Source: Argentina anserina (lineage: Eukaryota > Streptophyta > Magnoliopsida > Rosales > Rosaceae). From it: DNA of 64,000 bases. Location of the stretch: NCBI RefSeq assembly GCF_933775445.1, contig NC_065875.1, positions 16,925,555 to 16,989,554 of the forward strand, in the 5' to 3' direction. Every line of letters begins with the position of its first letter. Within the stretch, counting starts at the first letter, position 1. Below the pieces are notes generated by a model, which ran no database searches, had not been told where the DNA came from, and saw nothing but the letters and a program-made list of their open reading frames with translations. Shown piece by piece: positions 43,160-55,113 of this stretch. Both the position numbers and the translations under genes were made by a program.

Positions 43160-45237
43160 CAAGTTTTTTTTTTTGGGTAAGCGACTTAAGGACTGAGCGC
43201 CCTCAGCTATAAAATTTATTGAAGCTAGAAAAAAAAAACGTCTTAAAGTAAACAAAAAGAATGAGAAATCGAGGGAAAAATATAATCCTCTCGTATACAA
43301 TTTTGGTAGAACTAAAAAAATAACAGCTCAGACAATAAAAACTAGCACTGAAATGCCAAAACTTTCTTCGGAGCTTCATGATAATGACGGTGCGATATGA
43401 AACCTAGAACGTCGGTAAATGGTATCGACTTGCGTAATCAAAAAGAAAAATGATAATTTGGGAGTCCAAAAAAATCAGCATGCAAGTACTTGTGTATCTC
43501 CACAGGAGGATTAACATACCAAGTATATGAGTCACATGACATACCTAGGTTTGCCATCTTATCTGCTGCTGCATTCCCTTCTCTGAAAATATGAGTGCGA
43601 CTAAATTGCACACAATGAATGATCATACAGTTCTGCTATCTAACTCTAAGGTCCCAAGGAGGAGAAAACGTCGTTGAGTACAAAAACACTATCACACTAA
43701 TATAATCACTTTCTAACCATGAATTAAACCAACCTTTAGAAGAAGCAATTTCAATAGCCACAATTACAACATAAAACTCGGCATAAAAGGATGAATTGCA
43801 ACCTAAAGCTTGGCAAAAACACCCTAAACAAACACCAAAAGCATTCCGAAAGACATCTCCACAAGCTGTAGGACCAGGATTAGCTTTCGCCAAACCATCA
43901 GTATTAACTTTAACCTAGGGATGGATATGAGGCTGCCATAAGACAAGTTGAATCTTGGGTGCCCTTTGGGAAATAGGACGAACACCAAGAAAAGATAAAA
44001 GGTGACTATCAAGACCGCCCTTATAATAACCTGGAAAAAGCATACCAAAATGTCTAATCCATGCCATGACTGAATAACATAGTCTAGAGAAGATATGAGA
44101 CTGATTATCAAACCTGAGTCTATTCCGTGCCTTCCAGATTGTCATAAAAGTAAACAAACCAGCTGTTAACCAAAGATTATACAGCTTAGGAGAAAAGACT
44201 TATGACAAAAACCATTCTACTAATCCACTACAGAGTTATGGAAAGAAAGAAACGAAATAAACTGAGCTGTAAGCCACTCTCACAGTTGTTGAGAAAACGA
44301 ACAATGAATAAATAGATGCATAGTTGACTCATCAGAACCATGACATAATTGACAAATCGACACAATCGGGATCCCACCTTTTTTCAACCGATCATCAATG
44401 GGCATGCGATCAAAAAAAAAAATCCTCCAAGTCAAAAAAGAGTATTGCGGTGGAATAAAAGAACGCCCGATGATAGAAGCCCAATCCTTCAAGATAAAAT
44501 GTTTGCGTAACAAATTATAACTGAAAGAAAAAGACAACTCTCCAGATGTAGTGGAATCCCAAATGAGCCTATCAAATTCACCAACTAAGGGGAGATGAAT
44601 ATCATAAATGGCCTTGGACAAGTCAAGGAAAATGGCCAAGAAGAAAGGAGGAAGTTGCCAAGCCTGATTTGAGATGAAATCTGTCACCCGTAAATCACTG
44701 AACTCTGTCCAATTTAAAACTCCCAAAATTGCTAAAATAGAATCTTGAAGCCATTTATCTTTCCAGAAAGACACTGATCGACCATCCCCAATTATCCAAT
44801 GACAATGATGAGTAATATGAGGAGCAATCGATCAGATACCTAGCCAAATTGACGACTTCCGATAGCCAACTCTTGACCTGGTTAAAATAGGATAACGAGT
44901 CCGCACATAGTCACCCCATTTAGATAAAGAAGTGATAGCATCCCAAGCAAACTTCAAAATTGCTGCTGATTTTAGAGATGGCAGATTGTGAATGTCAGTC
45001 CCACTTTCTTCTTTTGGAGCACAAACATGTTGCAAGGAGACTGTGACAAGTTTTCAAGCCTTGACATTCCCATACCATATGAAATTACGTGCCCATGTAG
45101 TTAATTTTTGATGAGATAAGCAGACCATTGGTATTTGGTACTCTAAAAAACTATGAAGAAGCATGCTCTGGAAAACAAATTGAACAAGTTGAGCGTGACC
45201 AACCATAGAGAGAAGTTCGCGATTTACAAGTTCTTAC
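43160..45237 (-). mobile_element. 5'-truncated, decayed L1-type LINE
   Basis: Minus-strand fragments appear in order. First, the end of the reverse transcriptase (CAPKEESG, NLPSLKSAAILKFAWD, about 44832-45235). Next, a zf-RVT-type region (LTWRIFFFDRMPIDDRLKKG, CQLCHGSDESTMHLFIHC, 44280-44774). Last, an RNase H-like domain (TACGDVFRNAFG, FYAEFYVVIVAIEIASSKG, FREGNAAADKMANLG, 43438-43893). Stops and frameshifts separate the pieces. A T run at 43160-43172 corresponds to the 3' poly(A) tail. The 5' half is missing, as is usual for LINEs. Confidence 0.88.
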
Positions 45238-45250
45238 ATCCAATTATGAT

Positions 45251-45605
45251 TGTTGAGAATATACATCCAACATCGGGAATTGAGACTTAGTTTGTGAGTT
45301 TATAAGAGTTTGTGCCACTCCATCCATTGTCAATTGATTTTGGATGTGAACCCCATATCACTTTATCATGGTATCAGAGCGGGTTGACCACGTCCACGTG
45401 TGAAGCCCAAATGGTCACACGGACTCCACGTCACCTAAAATATTATCCACGTGTATGACTTGAAAATTCGCCACACGTGCAGGGGTGTGTTGATAATATA
45501 TATCTCACATTGGAAATTATGACCTATCTTGTAGGTTTATAAGGATTTGAGTCAATTCATCCATTGTTAATTTATTTTGATTTTGAACCACATATCATTT
45601 TATCA
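45251..45605 (+). mobile_element. Complete TRIM element (355 bp)
   Basis: Two direct repeats of 118 bases (45251-45368 and 45488-45605) begin TGTTGA(G/T)AATATA and end ATCA(C/T)TTTATCA. TGGTATCAGAGC, a classic initiator-Met tRNA primer-binding site, follows the first at 45369-45380. The internal region is only about 120 bases, with no coding sequence, so it is a terminal-repeat retrotransposon in miniature. Flanking 5-mers ATGAT and ATTAT agree at 4 of 5. It lies next to the 5' end of the LINE remnant. Confidence 0.85.
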
Positions 45606-47453
45606 ATTATCTCTAAGAGGAAATCAGAAAACTCACCATGTTAGCTTGCATAGTAAGGCTGCACTAAACTACATTGTCTGTCTCTAAGTGAAGGAGGAAA
45701 TGACTGTTGTTTACAAAAGGCAATGCCGGTGTGTGCTCCGGTGCGGAGCGACTGGGAAAAGCCCCGCCACCTCAAATTGAGGCGGGCTGCTGGAAAGCGA
45801 AGCTTGGTTGAAGACGAAGACTTTTTGACTTTGCTTTCATCCAAACGACGCCGTTTGGTTTAATTCTTTCACGAGAGCCTTATATTCAATCATGTATTGC
45901 GCTTCTACAATTGGGCTTGAATATGTGGGCATTTCTTGTTGGCCTTTGGTTGAGCTGGTCCTTATGTGAACCCATAAATTTACAACAAAGAGATATTGGA
46001 CTTATATACATCTAGGTTTAGATTATATATATTTAATTAGAATAATCATTGTTAGAAAGGCGGTCGCCTCGGGAGGCTCGACCTAATCGCCTTTGCCTTT
46101 GAAAATACATTGGAGAGGATCTAGTTAGGCATATTTAAAAACTCAACAAGTACTTGATTAAGTTCTAGAGGACATCTTGTACTTGATGATTCCTTTTACT
46201 AAATAACTTGCTTGATGCTTTTGAATTTCAATTTCAGCCATTCTTTGTTAGTCCAAAATCAAAAGCAAACTGCAATGTATTTGGAGCAGGACCATGCTAG
46301 CCAGCTCAAACCATCCAGCACCTTCCAAATATCAAGTGGAACTCACAGAACTAATCATGTTCTAATTTCATATTAAGCAACTGCTTTTTGACCTGAAAAG
46401 TGGGTTGTCGCCTAATTGAATCTGTTTAATTGGTTATGGTAATGAGGTTCAGAAGTAGAACTTTGAGATCGATCTTCACTGGAAAAGTTTATTACTGTTT
46501 GTTTTTGGACGAGGTTGGGAAGATTTAGACCTCACAGACTCAAATCTACAAAATATAAAGAAAAGGGGAAGAAAAAGAATGTCATTGCTGTTTTAACTTT
46601 AAAGTGTAATCTTGATGGTCCTGCTTAGATTATATATCATGCAGATATTTTGGTTCTGATATTGTTCTATCTGAGTATTCAAGTTTTAGTATTAAGGACT
46701 GCAAAGCAGGCAAGCAACTTGAGCGTGCAAACAAGAAAAAAAAGCCCAGGACATAAATCTTCTTGACCAAAATCTAAAAGTTCAAAGTATATGTGTACAT
46801 GCTTCCTTATTGAATATAGCATTAATCACGAACGTTTTTCTGGACCTTAAAGAATATACAGGCTGGTTGGCTATAAGATTGAAGGAAAAATTGACTAGTT
46901 TTCCTTTGACTGATTGATAAAATTGCCTACAAAGTTGAAAACAAGGTACATTTCATCAGTAGAGAAGAAAACTGACTAGCTTCTCTTGCTTTTGTGATGT
47001 AAGAATACGTAGTATTATAATGCATTTTGGTATCAGGAAATTAAGAAACTGTGATATACGAAAAAAATAGAAGCACATAATTAACTTGGAGTGTTTATGA
47101 AGTCTTAAAGCTAGGACTGATTCAAACACGTACCATGCAAGGAGAGGATTTAAGTTCATATGACAACGAAAATGCCCTGCACCTTGCACATCAGTGATAG
47201 TCTTCCCATGCCAGCTTGAATTTGGAAGAAGATTGTTGTATTACAATAATAAAGAAGCAATTTCTACTCACTTTATTCTTGTCTTAATGAATTCTTATTA
47301 TGATGTATTAATCCTTTTTGAGGGTTCACAAGATATAATCTTAAACAAATATAGTTGCTGTAAATCTGTGACTAAGTGACATATGTGTGTATCTGTGTAA
47401 CTATGTGAAATATAGAGCTCGATCAATCAAATGATCGGTGGTGAAGACCCAAT
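45606..47453. other. Intergenic, no supported gene
   Basis: No recognisable exon or transposon end. A GC-richer patch at 45720-45850 is open on the minus strand without a known motif. Confidence 0.55.
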
Positions 47454-48048
47454 TCAAGAATAAACATTTGGGTTCTCTACGAGGTAGGCTTCAATAACTT
47501 TGTAAATCCCCATAGCACTATTCTTTCCTGCTATAATCTCTTCTTCCTTAACATCAGACTCTCCAATGGTGTTGTAATTACTTGTCATTTTGCAGATAGA
47601 GCTCCCATCGCTAGCGGCCTCAAACTTGACCTCATAGCCGATAGACTCAAGCTTGTCACCTAAGGCATCTCCGTCAATCATAGTGTACTTGCACACGAAA
47701 TTATCCCGGTCGAGTTCATCGATTCTGTGCTTGACGTACTTGTAATGGTTACCTGCAATATTGTAACACCAAACAGAACTTTCATCAGTATAAGAAATTT
47801 ATATAGGAGAAACTGCAGATCAAAGTAGTAGTCTCTAAAAGCTAGAACAATGTATGTTTCTGACCTTCTGTGAAGTTGACTTGTTCAATGCTTCCTGCTC
47901 CGCCATCTCCTTGAGTTAGCTCAACGCTTGCTATGAACTGGGGCAATAGCTTTGGGATCAAGTTCTTAGAGTCTATGATCAAAGCCTGGAACATGCGCGA
48001 TGGGGCAATCGGGCACAAGAACTCCTGTGAAATGCTCGTTACACCCAT
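47454..48048 (-). CDS. PR-10 / Bet v 1 family protein, gene 1
   Basis: Two minus-strand exons (47865-48048 and 47454-47752) give 160 residues, the standard family length, with the single intron at the usual site after the TEG codons. It begins MGV, has the glycine-rich loop GDGGAG at 47-52, the YKYVKHRIDELD stretch, EGDALGD-like DGDALGDKLE and the C-terminal helix (MGIYKVIEAYLVENP). PR-10 proteins are cytosolic, bind hydrophobic ligands such as flavonoids or cytokinins in a central cavity, and are often induced by stress; Rosaceae members include pollen-related fruit allergens. It appears intact, with a same-strand paralogue 1.2 kb upstream. Confidence 0.94.
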
Positions 48049-48140
48049 GATGCGTAGACTAATGGTAAAGAAAGAACTAGGCTATATGATCAAAGCCTGA
48101 TCATATAAAGGAGGAACTGGTGGGAAACTAATCAGTAGCA

Positions 48141-48154
48141 GTATATATATACAC
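48141..48154 (-). promoter_or_regulatory. Candidate TATA box of PR-10 gene 1
   Basis: GTGTATATATATAC on the minus strand, about 95 bases before the start codon: a plausible distance for a TATA box with a 60-70 base leader. Confidence 0.45.
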
Positions 48155-49290
48155 AGATTGAAAAAAGAATTTCAAAGTTTTGATCAAAGACTTTGAGCTA
48201 CGTAGTCATAATATATTGGTTTCAAGGGTTTCAAAGTTTGGTTTGGCCGCTTAGTTGGAACTTACTTATTAGTTCAAACTTCAAAGATTTTGCTGATGAA
48301 AACACATGGGCGGCGCTTACTAGCAGCAGTAGCATATCCTGAGTACCAAGTACATATATGTACTATGAAGTTTTCTAGCTCATCCTTTATTCGACTCGAT
48401 CGTTGAACAAGTTCAGGCTATACTGGATGGCTGAAGGCTATATTGTTGTGCTCAATGTAACAAAACGGCTATCTTATTGTGAAGCAGCTGCGCTAAGAAT
48501 AGCTGACTAGGAAAATCATGCAATGTTAATCATGAGGCACTCGTTTTTATAAATGGCACTGGATTATTGACTGTATTTGCTAAATATATGCCTAATCTAC
48601 TGACCTGGTTGGTTGCTCCAAAACATATAGGTAGATGCTGAGTGTTAAATTGATGTTGAATGCAAAGCCAGTTAACTGTTGGAATGGGGAATTTCGGGAA
48701 TTGTTGTACAAATCATTTTTATTTGAAGTTGGTGGATTAAGTTGTATTTTCATAATAGCTAGTGAGTTCGCAATTGGCAAATCTGAGAATGAATAGGCCA
48801 TGATTTTAGTAAATTTAAATCAATGTAATAGATAAAGGGTGACAGATTTTTCTTGGAATAGGGTTGTGACTGTTATGTTTTTTTTTCAACTCACAAGCAA
48901 CAAATCCACCAATTAGTTTTAACAAGTACTTATTGATAAAATTGTTTTCAATACGTTTTTCTATTGTTTTTTATCTATCCCGTCTTTGAGTCTATATTGT
49001 ACCTGTTGTTTCCCAATAACATATTATTACGCACATGAGCTTGAATGAACTACTTTTACATACGAAAAGAAACATAGCCCCAAAATGGATCAGATCAGAA
49101 CCAAAGCCAGAACTAGAACCATATTAATCACAATCTTGTAGATAACAACAGGAAAATACAGAATATAAAGTACAAGAACAAAATTAAGTCTGGAAACAAA
49201 AACATGAACAACAGTACATGTTAGATATATTGTTCACAGCATCATAATTCCCAAAAATTAATTTCTACAACCTCTTGAAATGTTTTACTT
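48155..49290. other. Intergenic between the PR-10 genes
   Basis: AT-rich, with no further gene. It includes the upstream region of gene 1 and the downstream region of gene 2. Confidence 0.6.
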
Positions 49291-50002
49291 TCAAGTGTAT
49301 GCACGAGGATGAGCCATGAGGTAGGCCTCTAGGACTTCATACATTCCAATGGCTCTGTCTTTCCCTAGCTCAATGTCCTCTTCTTTTATCTGAGTACCAT
49401 CTTTGGCTTTGTATTCACTTGTCAAATGACATATGCATCCTCCCCTGCCATACCCTTCAAACTTGACATCATATGTAATGTACTCAACCTTGTCCAGCAA
49501 ATGTTCTGCTGCATCACTTTCAATGAAGGTGTACCTGCACATCAGATTCTCCTTGTCCAGAGCATCAATCCTGTGTTTTGCATATCTCATAGGACTAGCT
49601 GCACAACACAAAGAATACCAGACACTTAGTTATCTAGTAGACTGGTTCTATGACCAAATGATGAAAAGATTTCCACTTCAGTTTATTTTAGCATGAAAAT
49701 ATTAAGTCGGTATCTAAAAATCGATCAGTCAGATCATCAAAGGGTTTCAATGATTATATGAGTTGGATCTGGAGCTACCCTTAAAAAAAGAAAGAGTTGA
49801 CTTGCTGATCAAAATTACCTTCAGTGAAGTTGATCTGTTTGATGGTTCCAACTTCTCCATCACCTTCAAGGAACTCAATACTTTTAATGGAAGAGAACAT
49901 GAGCTTGGGACAGAGGTTGTGAGCATCAAGGATCAAGGCCTTGAACATCCTTTCTGGAGTTACCTGAGTAATAAACTTCTGGCTGATTTTGGTGACACCC
50001 AT
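49291..50002 (-). CDS. PR-10 / Bet v 1 family protein, gene 2
   Basis: Two minus-strand exons (49819-50002 and 49291-49598) give 163 residues. The intron site and exon 1 length (184 bases) match those of gene 1. The loop at 47-52 reads GDGEVG instead of GDGGAG, so the third glycine is replaced by glutamate, a residue change in the motif lining the entrance of the ligand pocket. Further landmarks are MRYAKHRIDALDKEN, YTFIESDA, CICHLTSEYKAKDG and the C-terminal helix YEVLEAYLMAHP. It looks intact. It is clearly diverged from gene 1 and so not a recent duplicate. Confidence 0.93.
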
Positions 50003-50156
50003 CTTGGCTCAGCTAGCTTCTGATCAAAACTCTGATTTCTATCAAACAAAACTAGGGATTTGAATAATGAAAGATTGGATGACGATGATGTTTCAGAGAT
50101 GGTAGGCTTGGTATGAAGGTAAATTTGTGATCTTTGATATCTGGGAGAGGGGGTGC

Positions 50157-50164
50157 TTTATATG
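50157..50164 (-). promoter_or_regulatory. Candidate TATA box of PR-10 gene 2
   Basis: CATATAAAGC on the minus strand, about 155 bases upstream of the start codon; plausible but unproven. Confidence 0.4.
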
Positions 50165-50303
50165 AGATGTAAAACATGGACCAGAATGTGTTCTAAAGTG
50201 GACTTTTCAACACGGCTATGGATGGTTTTCTTTCTTCATTACAAAACCAGATGGGAGGCATGGAAATTTCATGCCTGAAGGTTCATTTGGCTTCTTCTTT
50301 ATT

Positions 50304-50991
50304 GGGTAAATTCCTCCTATGATATCTGATGTTTGGCTACTTGGACAATTTAGTACCTGATGTATGAAAACGGATAATTTAGTACCTAAAGTTCTCAAAT
50401 TTAGGTCATTTTGGTAACTCTATTAATTTTGATCATATTTTCAGGGTTATTTCCGTCATTCTAGTCCTAAACTCATTAAATTCACATTTTTCTTCATTTC
50501 TTCCTATAATTGCCTCTCTTTAGAGATAATTAAATTGATATATCTACTCCACCTAGCATATACTTCGCATATATCGAAAATAATTTTTTTTAATATACTT
50601 ATTGTATCCTAATTATTTTCTGCAAAGGAAATAAATTACCTTTATGCAATTGTAATTTTTATCAAAATTTTTTTAATTACTTATAATTAAAATTAATTTT
50701 GATTGATAGCTACATTATGAAAATTTATATACGTAAATCATCACAGATACTAAGTGGATGAGTTATCAAATTTTTAGTGATAACTTAGAGGCAATTTGGA
50801 GGTATTATAAAAAAATGAAGTAAAGTTGAGATAAGATGACGGAAATAACCCTGAAAATATAGTCAAAATTGACATAAGTACCAAAATGACCTAATTTTGA
50901 GAACTTTAGGTACCAAATTGTCCGCTTTCATACATCAGGTACCAAATTGTCCAAGTAGCCAAACATAAGTTACCATAAGAGGAATTTACAG
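50304..50991. mobile_element. Mutator-like MITE (688 bp)
   Basis: Ends GGGTAAATTCCTCCTATG and CATAAGAGGAATTTACAG begin inverted repeats of nearly 190 bases (shared GTACC(A/T)AATTGTCC and GAGAACTTTAGGTACC). Flanking 9-mers TTCTTTATT (50295-50303) and TTCTTTATA (50992-51000) differ at one base and fit a 9-bp MULE target duplication. The AT-rich core has no coding sequence. It lies about 300 bases upstream of PR-10 gene 2. Confidence 0.87.
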
Positions 50992-51000
50992 TTCTTTATA

Positions 51001-51309
51001 TTAACCGGGAAGACTAGCTGACGTGATTTTTGGGTTTAAAATGATAAATCAAATGTGATGATCAAGTCGCTTATTCCCACCTAAGAACAAGTGGTCAGTT
51101 GGATATCGTTCATTTTTACAAGAGAAAACCAATAAACCATGAACCTAGTTGTCAAATTAGTGGAGCCTTGAAATATTTAGATTTCTATATGAGTTTGGTG
51201 GGATATTATTATTCAACCTGTTGTCTTTGCGTGCTTCTCGAGGACTTCTACTTGAAAATTTTCTTCTCCTCTTTTCAGCGCAGGAAATGAAAAAGCAGAG
51301 TTGGTAACT
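51001..51309. other. Short intergenic stretch
   Basis: No supported feature between two transposable elements. Confidence 0.5.
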
Positions 51310-52008
51310 CGGCATTGCCCTTTTCTAATGAGGACCAAGTTCTTAAGGGCTTGGTGAGGACTTTTAATCTATACCGTTGGATTGAATGGATGGTTCTCAT
51401 GCAAAAGAACAAAATAAGGTGCAACACACCCAATCAACTTGCACCTTAAATCTCTCTTCCTTTGTTCGTATCCATCTCCTCCACGAACCCAGATGGAGAT
51501 GAATCTATATTTCCTTCATTTAACCAGAAATTGGGGTCAAATATGAATTCATGTTCTGCACTTCTGCCCTGACAATCCCAGATTGACCATCAAACTCATA
51601 TATTGATGGAGCTACCAACAAAGGCAATTGAGGTCAAATTCAATCCTAAAATTGGGTCTAGTGTCCTTAATTTGCATATTTTTCCGGTTATCTTTATTGA
51701 ATTACTCTATACATAATCTTTTTCCGATTCCACTCTGCAACTCTAATTCCGTCAAATGCCAAACATAAAATTTCGTATATTATCTCTGAAGAGGAGGAAT
51801 TGAGGGATGGTATGTCCATACTTCATTTCATGAAATAAACAAAAAAATTGAATTGGGTTATTTCCATAAACGAAAGCGAGTATCATAAGAAACCAAGATA
51901 CATCCATCTGTGAGGTTCTGATTGACATGGTCCAAAGCCATGGAAGCTTTTTTGATCAATGGAAACCATGGAAGCTACGATTCAAAGCTTCTAAGGGGTG
52001 AAACCCTT

Positions 52009-52899
52009 TGTAGAACGAGAATTTGAAAACAAATAAGAATGCAGACACGTGTACAAATAAAATGTGATTTATTTATAATCAAGCGCGGAGTTACAATCTT
52101 TGTGAACTATTCTGATTCTATCTCTGTATGTGACTTGGCTCAAGAGTGACGTGCGCTTGATCTTGAGAATTTGAGTTTGATTTGGATTTGATGAAGAACG
52201 ATCGATTTGGCAGTTTGATGATTATTCGTGGATTTGAGTTTGGATTTGGATTTGATAAAGAACGAGCGATTTGGTAGCTTGACGATTCTTCGTGGACTTG
52301 AGTTTGGATTTAGATTTGATGAAGAACAAGCGATTTGATGACTTGATGATTCTTCGTGGACTTGATGATTTTCGTAGACTTGATGATCTTCATGAACTCG
52401 AGAGACTTCGGGATTTCTCGAGAGTGACCTTGTTTAAGTGATTTTCTCTCTTCTTCTCAAGTCTCATTCTCTTCATGTTGAAGGAGGTATTTGTAGTGTC
52501 AATGATTTTATTTTGTAGAATATTTAATGACACTAAAATAATAAATTTCTTTAATTGTATAATTAAATCAATATGTATTTTCTGATTAATTTAAAATTAG
52601 TTATTCTCAGAACTAAATTAAACAAAAAATAATTTATTTAATTATAACCGTTAAAAATTTATTAATTTAATCAAATGTCCAATTACCATTTTGAATCGTC
52701 AATGACATTCAATTTTCCAATTTAAGTCAGAATCACGTAGCTTCTATTACAATCATCCATTTATGTGCTGACACGAGTTTTATTCGAATCCGCACCAATT
52801 TTGTTGACTTTTAGGCCACGTGTGAAATTTTTTCGGACTCTTGGTCGATTTAATCATTTAATAAAAATGATTTACTTCATTAAATTTTATATGTCTACA
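52009..52899 (-). repeat. Gypsy 3' LTR (891 bp)
   Basis: Matches the other LTR from about 52385 to the end with scattered differences, and over the first 60 bases. Between these it holds about 340 extra bases, including a 63-bp tandem repeat. The sequence beside it on the minus strand (GAAGTGTGGGCATT) is where the polypurine tract should lie. Confidence 0.93.
52171..52365. repeat. 63-bp tandem repeat within the 3' LTR, three copies
   Basis: Units start at about 52171, 52234 and 52298, with TTGAGTTTGGATTTGGATTT, AAGAACGAGCGATTTGG and GATTCTTCGTGGACTTG. None is present in the other LTR. Confidence 0.88.
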
Positions 52900-53658
52900 A
52901 ATGCCCACACTTCAAGTTGTGCTGCAGAAATGTCATCGTCACGTGCCTAAAGCGCAGCTCGAAGTATGCATTTTGATTTAGAAATTTTGTGGACTAATTT
53001 TTTTTTACGGTTTATTTCGTGATAAAGACTTCGACAATAAAACAGCTGATTATGATTTGGCCATGGTGACGAATCTAATTCTTCATAATTCTATCTTTTC
53101 TGATCTGTGATGATGGGCACTTTGTTTATGTTCCACTAATGTCTGCTTTCATCATTTTGATTATTCCCGCTAGCTTTTGGTTTTTTTTTTCTGTAATGTC
53201 ACGGCTTTGGTTTTGTAATCGATGGATTCCAGCATATAACACATGAAAAAAAAAGTCATGCAAAAGACCTTTGGTGGCGTGCTTAGTTTCCAACCCGATT
53301 TCCAATTTCTATGCATAAAGACCTTGTACCCGTAAGCATCATTTCTTTCTTTTTTGGTGGATATTAGAAAGTTATCTTCATCTTCACTTTCCTCTCGTAC
53401 CACGTGAACCCCTCACTTTTATTCTCTCTATCATGATTTCCCCTTCTTAGTTTCACATCCTCACCACGATCTTGATGACCTATTTTCTTCCTCCAAAGCC
53501 CACATGTCTTCTTGATATCCTGTCTTTGTAAAGGCTTCTTGCCCTTTGCAATTATATTATGGTTCGTATACACCTTTAAAAGCACTGCATACTGCTCGAA
53601 AGAAAGTCTATTCTAGGTTTTCACCATCCTATCAAAGATTGCCTCTGCTTCTTCAATG

Positions 53659-53991
53659 TTATTCAGCTTTCCCCTCTTTACACAAAACATTTACCAATAT
53701 AGAAAATTTCTTCCTGCCTGGAAAATAGCCTTGATCAAGTGAACGTTCCAAGATTCTGAATGCCTTATCAACGCTGCCATAGCAGAAAGTATTGATCAAA
53801 TAGTTGTAAGCCATGCTCGCGGAGGTGAGCCCAAACTGAGACCTTGAAGCAAACAAGTCAAGAGCGATATCCTGCATTCCTGCTTGCCATAAGAAGCACA
53901 AGGCAACATTCATCGTGACCTTATCGGGTAAAATCTCAAGCTCCCTCATCTCCAACAAAAGATCACAAACCTCCTCAAGTCTAGTCTCCAT
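53659..53991 (-). pseudogene. Pentatricopeptide-repeat gene fragment captured in the Gypsy element
   Basis: A 110-codon open stretch reads RLEEVCDLLLEMRELEILPD, KVTMNVALCFLWQAGMQDIA, MAYNYLINTFCYG and SVDKAFRILERSLDQGYFPG, about three degenerate 35-residue PPR helix pairs. Plant PPR proteins bind organellar RNA. Only a short internal piece of what is usually a gene of over 1.5 kb is present, and it ends in stops. It lies in the same orientation as the retroelement genes and next to the RING fragment. Confidence 0.8.
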
Positions 53992-54082
53992 TAAGGTTAC
54001 CTTCTATTGGCATGCTACAAGTATCTTCTTTGTCATCCTTCTCAATTCCATCTGTCACAGAATATTTCTGACTACATGGAAC

Positions 54083-54580
54083 TCAAACTCGCTTATTACT
54101 CCTTGATGAAACAATGATCTGGGCACTTTCTGATTTACCTTCTTGGCAATTGTCAAACGATTGTTTAGTTGTTTTCCGTGCAAAACTGGCATTATGTGAA
54201 ACCTGCCTTTGACCCGAAGCTGTTATACGATATGCAAATATGGGCTGGGACGAGTTGATACAACAAGTCGCCTTCATGTTTTTGTATATTGCTACAATGC
54301 TTTCCATGAAAGGCGCTTGCCTCAGATCTTCACCAGCAACTTGGATGTTACAGAGAGGACACTCCGCTCTGAAATTGTTCCGATTGGGCACACAGCCACT
54401 GCAGAAGATGTGATTGCACGGCAGTAGTGTCGGCCGATTGAAGAACCCTAGGCAGAGAGGGCAGGTGAGCTCGAGGCCGAGCTTCTGGAGTTGGAGCTTG
54501 AGGGCGTTCTTGTTCGTAGACGAAACGACGCCGTTGTCGTGATTGCCGGAATCTGAAGCGGGGTTGACAGAGTCGGCCAT
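54083..54580 (-). pseudogene. BARD1-like RING finger gene fragment captured in the Gypsy element
   Basis: The 165-codon frame starts MADSVNPASDSG and carries a complete C3HC4 RING: C40, C43, C55, H57, C60, C63, C74 and C77, within LELTCPLCLGFFNRPTLLPC and NHIFCSGC. It continues to APFMESIVAIYKNM, as in plant BRCA1/BARD1 N-termini, which form E3 ligase heterodimers in DNA repair and shoot meristem control. The PHD and BRCT regions of a full BARD1 are absent, so this is a truncated copy. A GA-rich leader precedes the start codon, suggesting that promoter-proximal genomic sequence came along. The RING frame itself is unbroken, so a small protein could be made if it is transcribed. Confidence 0.75.
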
Positions 54581-54593
54581 TGGGAATGTGCAG

Positions 54594-54688
54594 AGAGAGA
54601 GAGAGAGAGGTGGGATAAAAGGAAGAAGAAGAAGAAGATGCCGAGGGAGAGGGAAAAGGAGAGAGAGAGAGAGAGAGAGAGAAAGAGA
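54594..54688. repeat. GA/CT microsatellites upstream of the RING fragment
   Basis: GA runs at 54594-54609 and 54658-54688 separated by a GAA run; on the minus strand they form a CT-rich leader before the RING start codon. Confidence 0.9.
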
Positions 54689-54845
54689 CAGAGACAGAGG
54701 AATGGGATGAGGAAGAAAGAGAGGTAGAATGAATGAACATGCCGGGTGTGGTAATTGGATGATTCAATCATTGATTGATTGAATGCGGTTGTGCTCTTGT
54801 GCAACCAGTTTGTTTGTTTGTTTTTTAAAGTATGACTTTGACTTT

Positions 54846-54912
54846 GTTTTTACTGGTCTGACTTTAAATTTTTTTACCGGTCTGACTTTAATTTTTTTTA
54901 CTGGTCTAACTT
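54846..54912. repeat. Short tandem repeat, three units of about 24 bp
   Basis: TTTTTACTGGTCTGACTTTAA-type units start near 54851, 54875 and 54900. The open frame through them is a by-product of the repeat. Confidence 0.8.
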
Positions 54913-55113
54913 TGACCTTTGATTTATTTTTTTTGTAAGATTTTGACAACAATCTGAGAGTCGCGGTCAATCTAGCCATTCGACTGCTTTCGAAATGCAT
55001 TGATTTCTGGCGGATTTGAAGAACGTAAAAGACCTAATCGCTTGACTGCTTTTATTTCATAAACTTGACAGCAGTCAACAAAAGCGTGTTAGGCTTTACG
55101 CATCACATTCAAC

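Noticed and set aside
54083..54580. A functional BARD1 gene
   Set aside because: Only the RING part is present, it lies between two LTRs of one retroelement, and no PHD or BRCT coding sequence follows.
54764..55000. Open frame with repeated KVRPVKK words
   Set aside because: Produced by the 24-bp tandem repeat on the minus strand; not a protein repeat under visible constraint.
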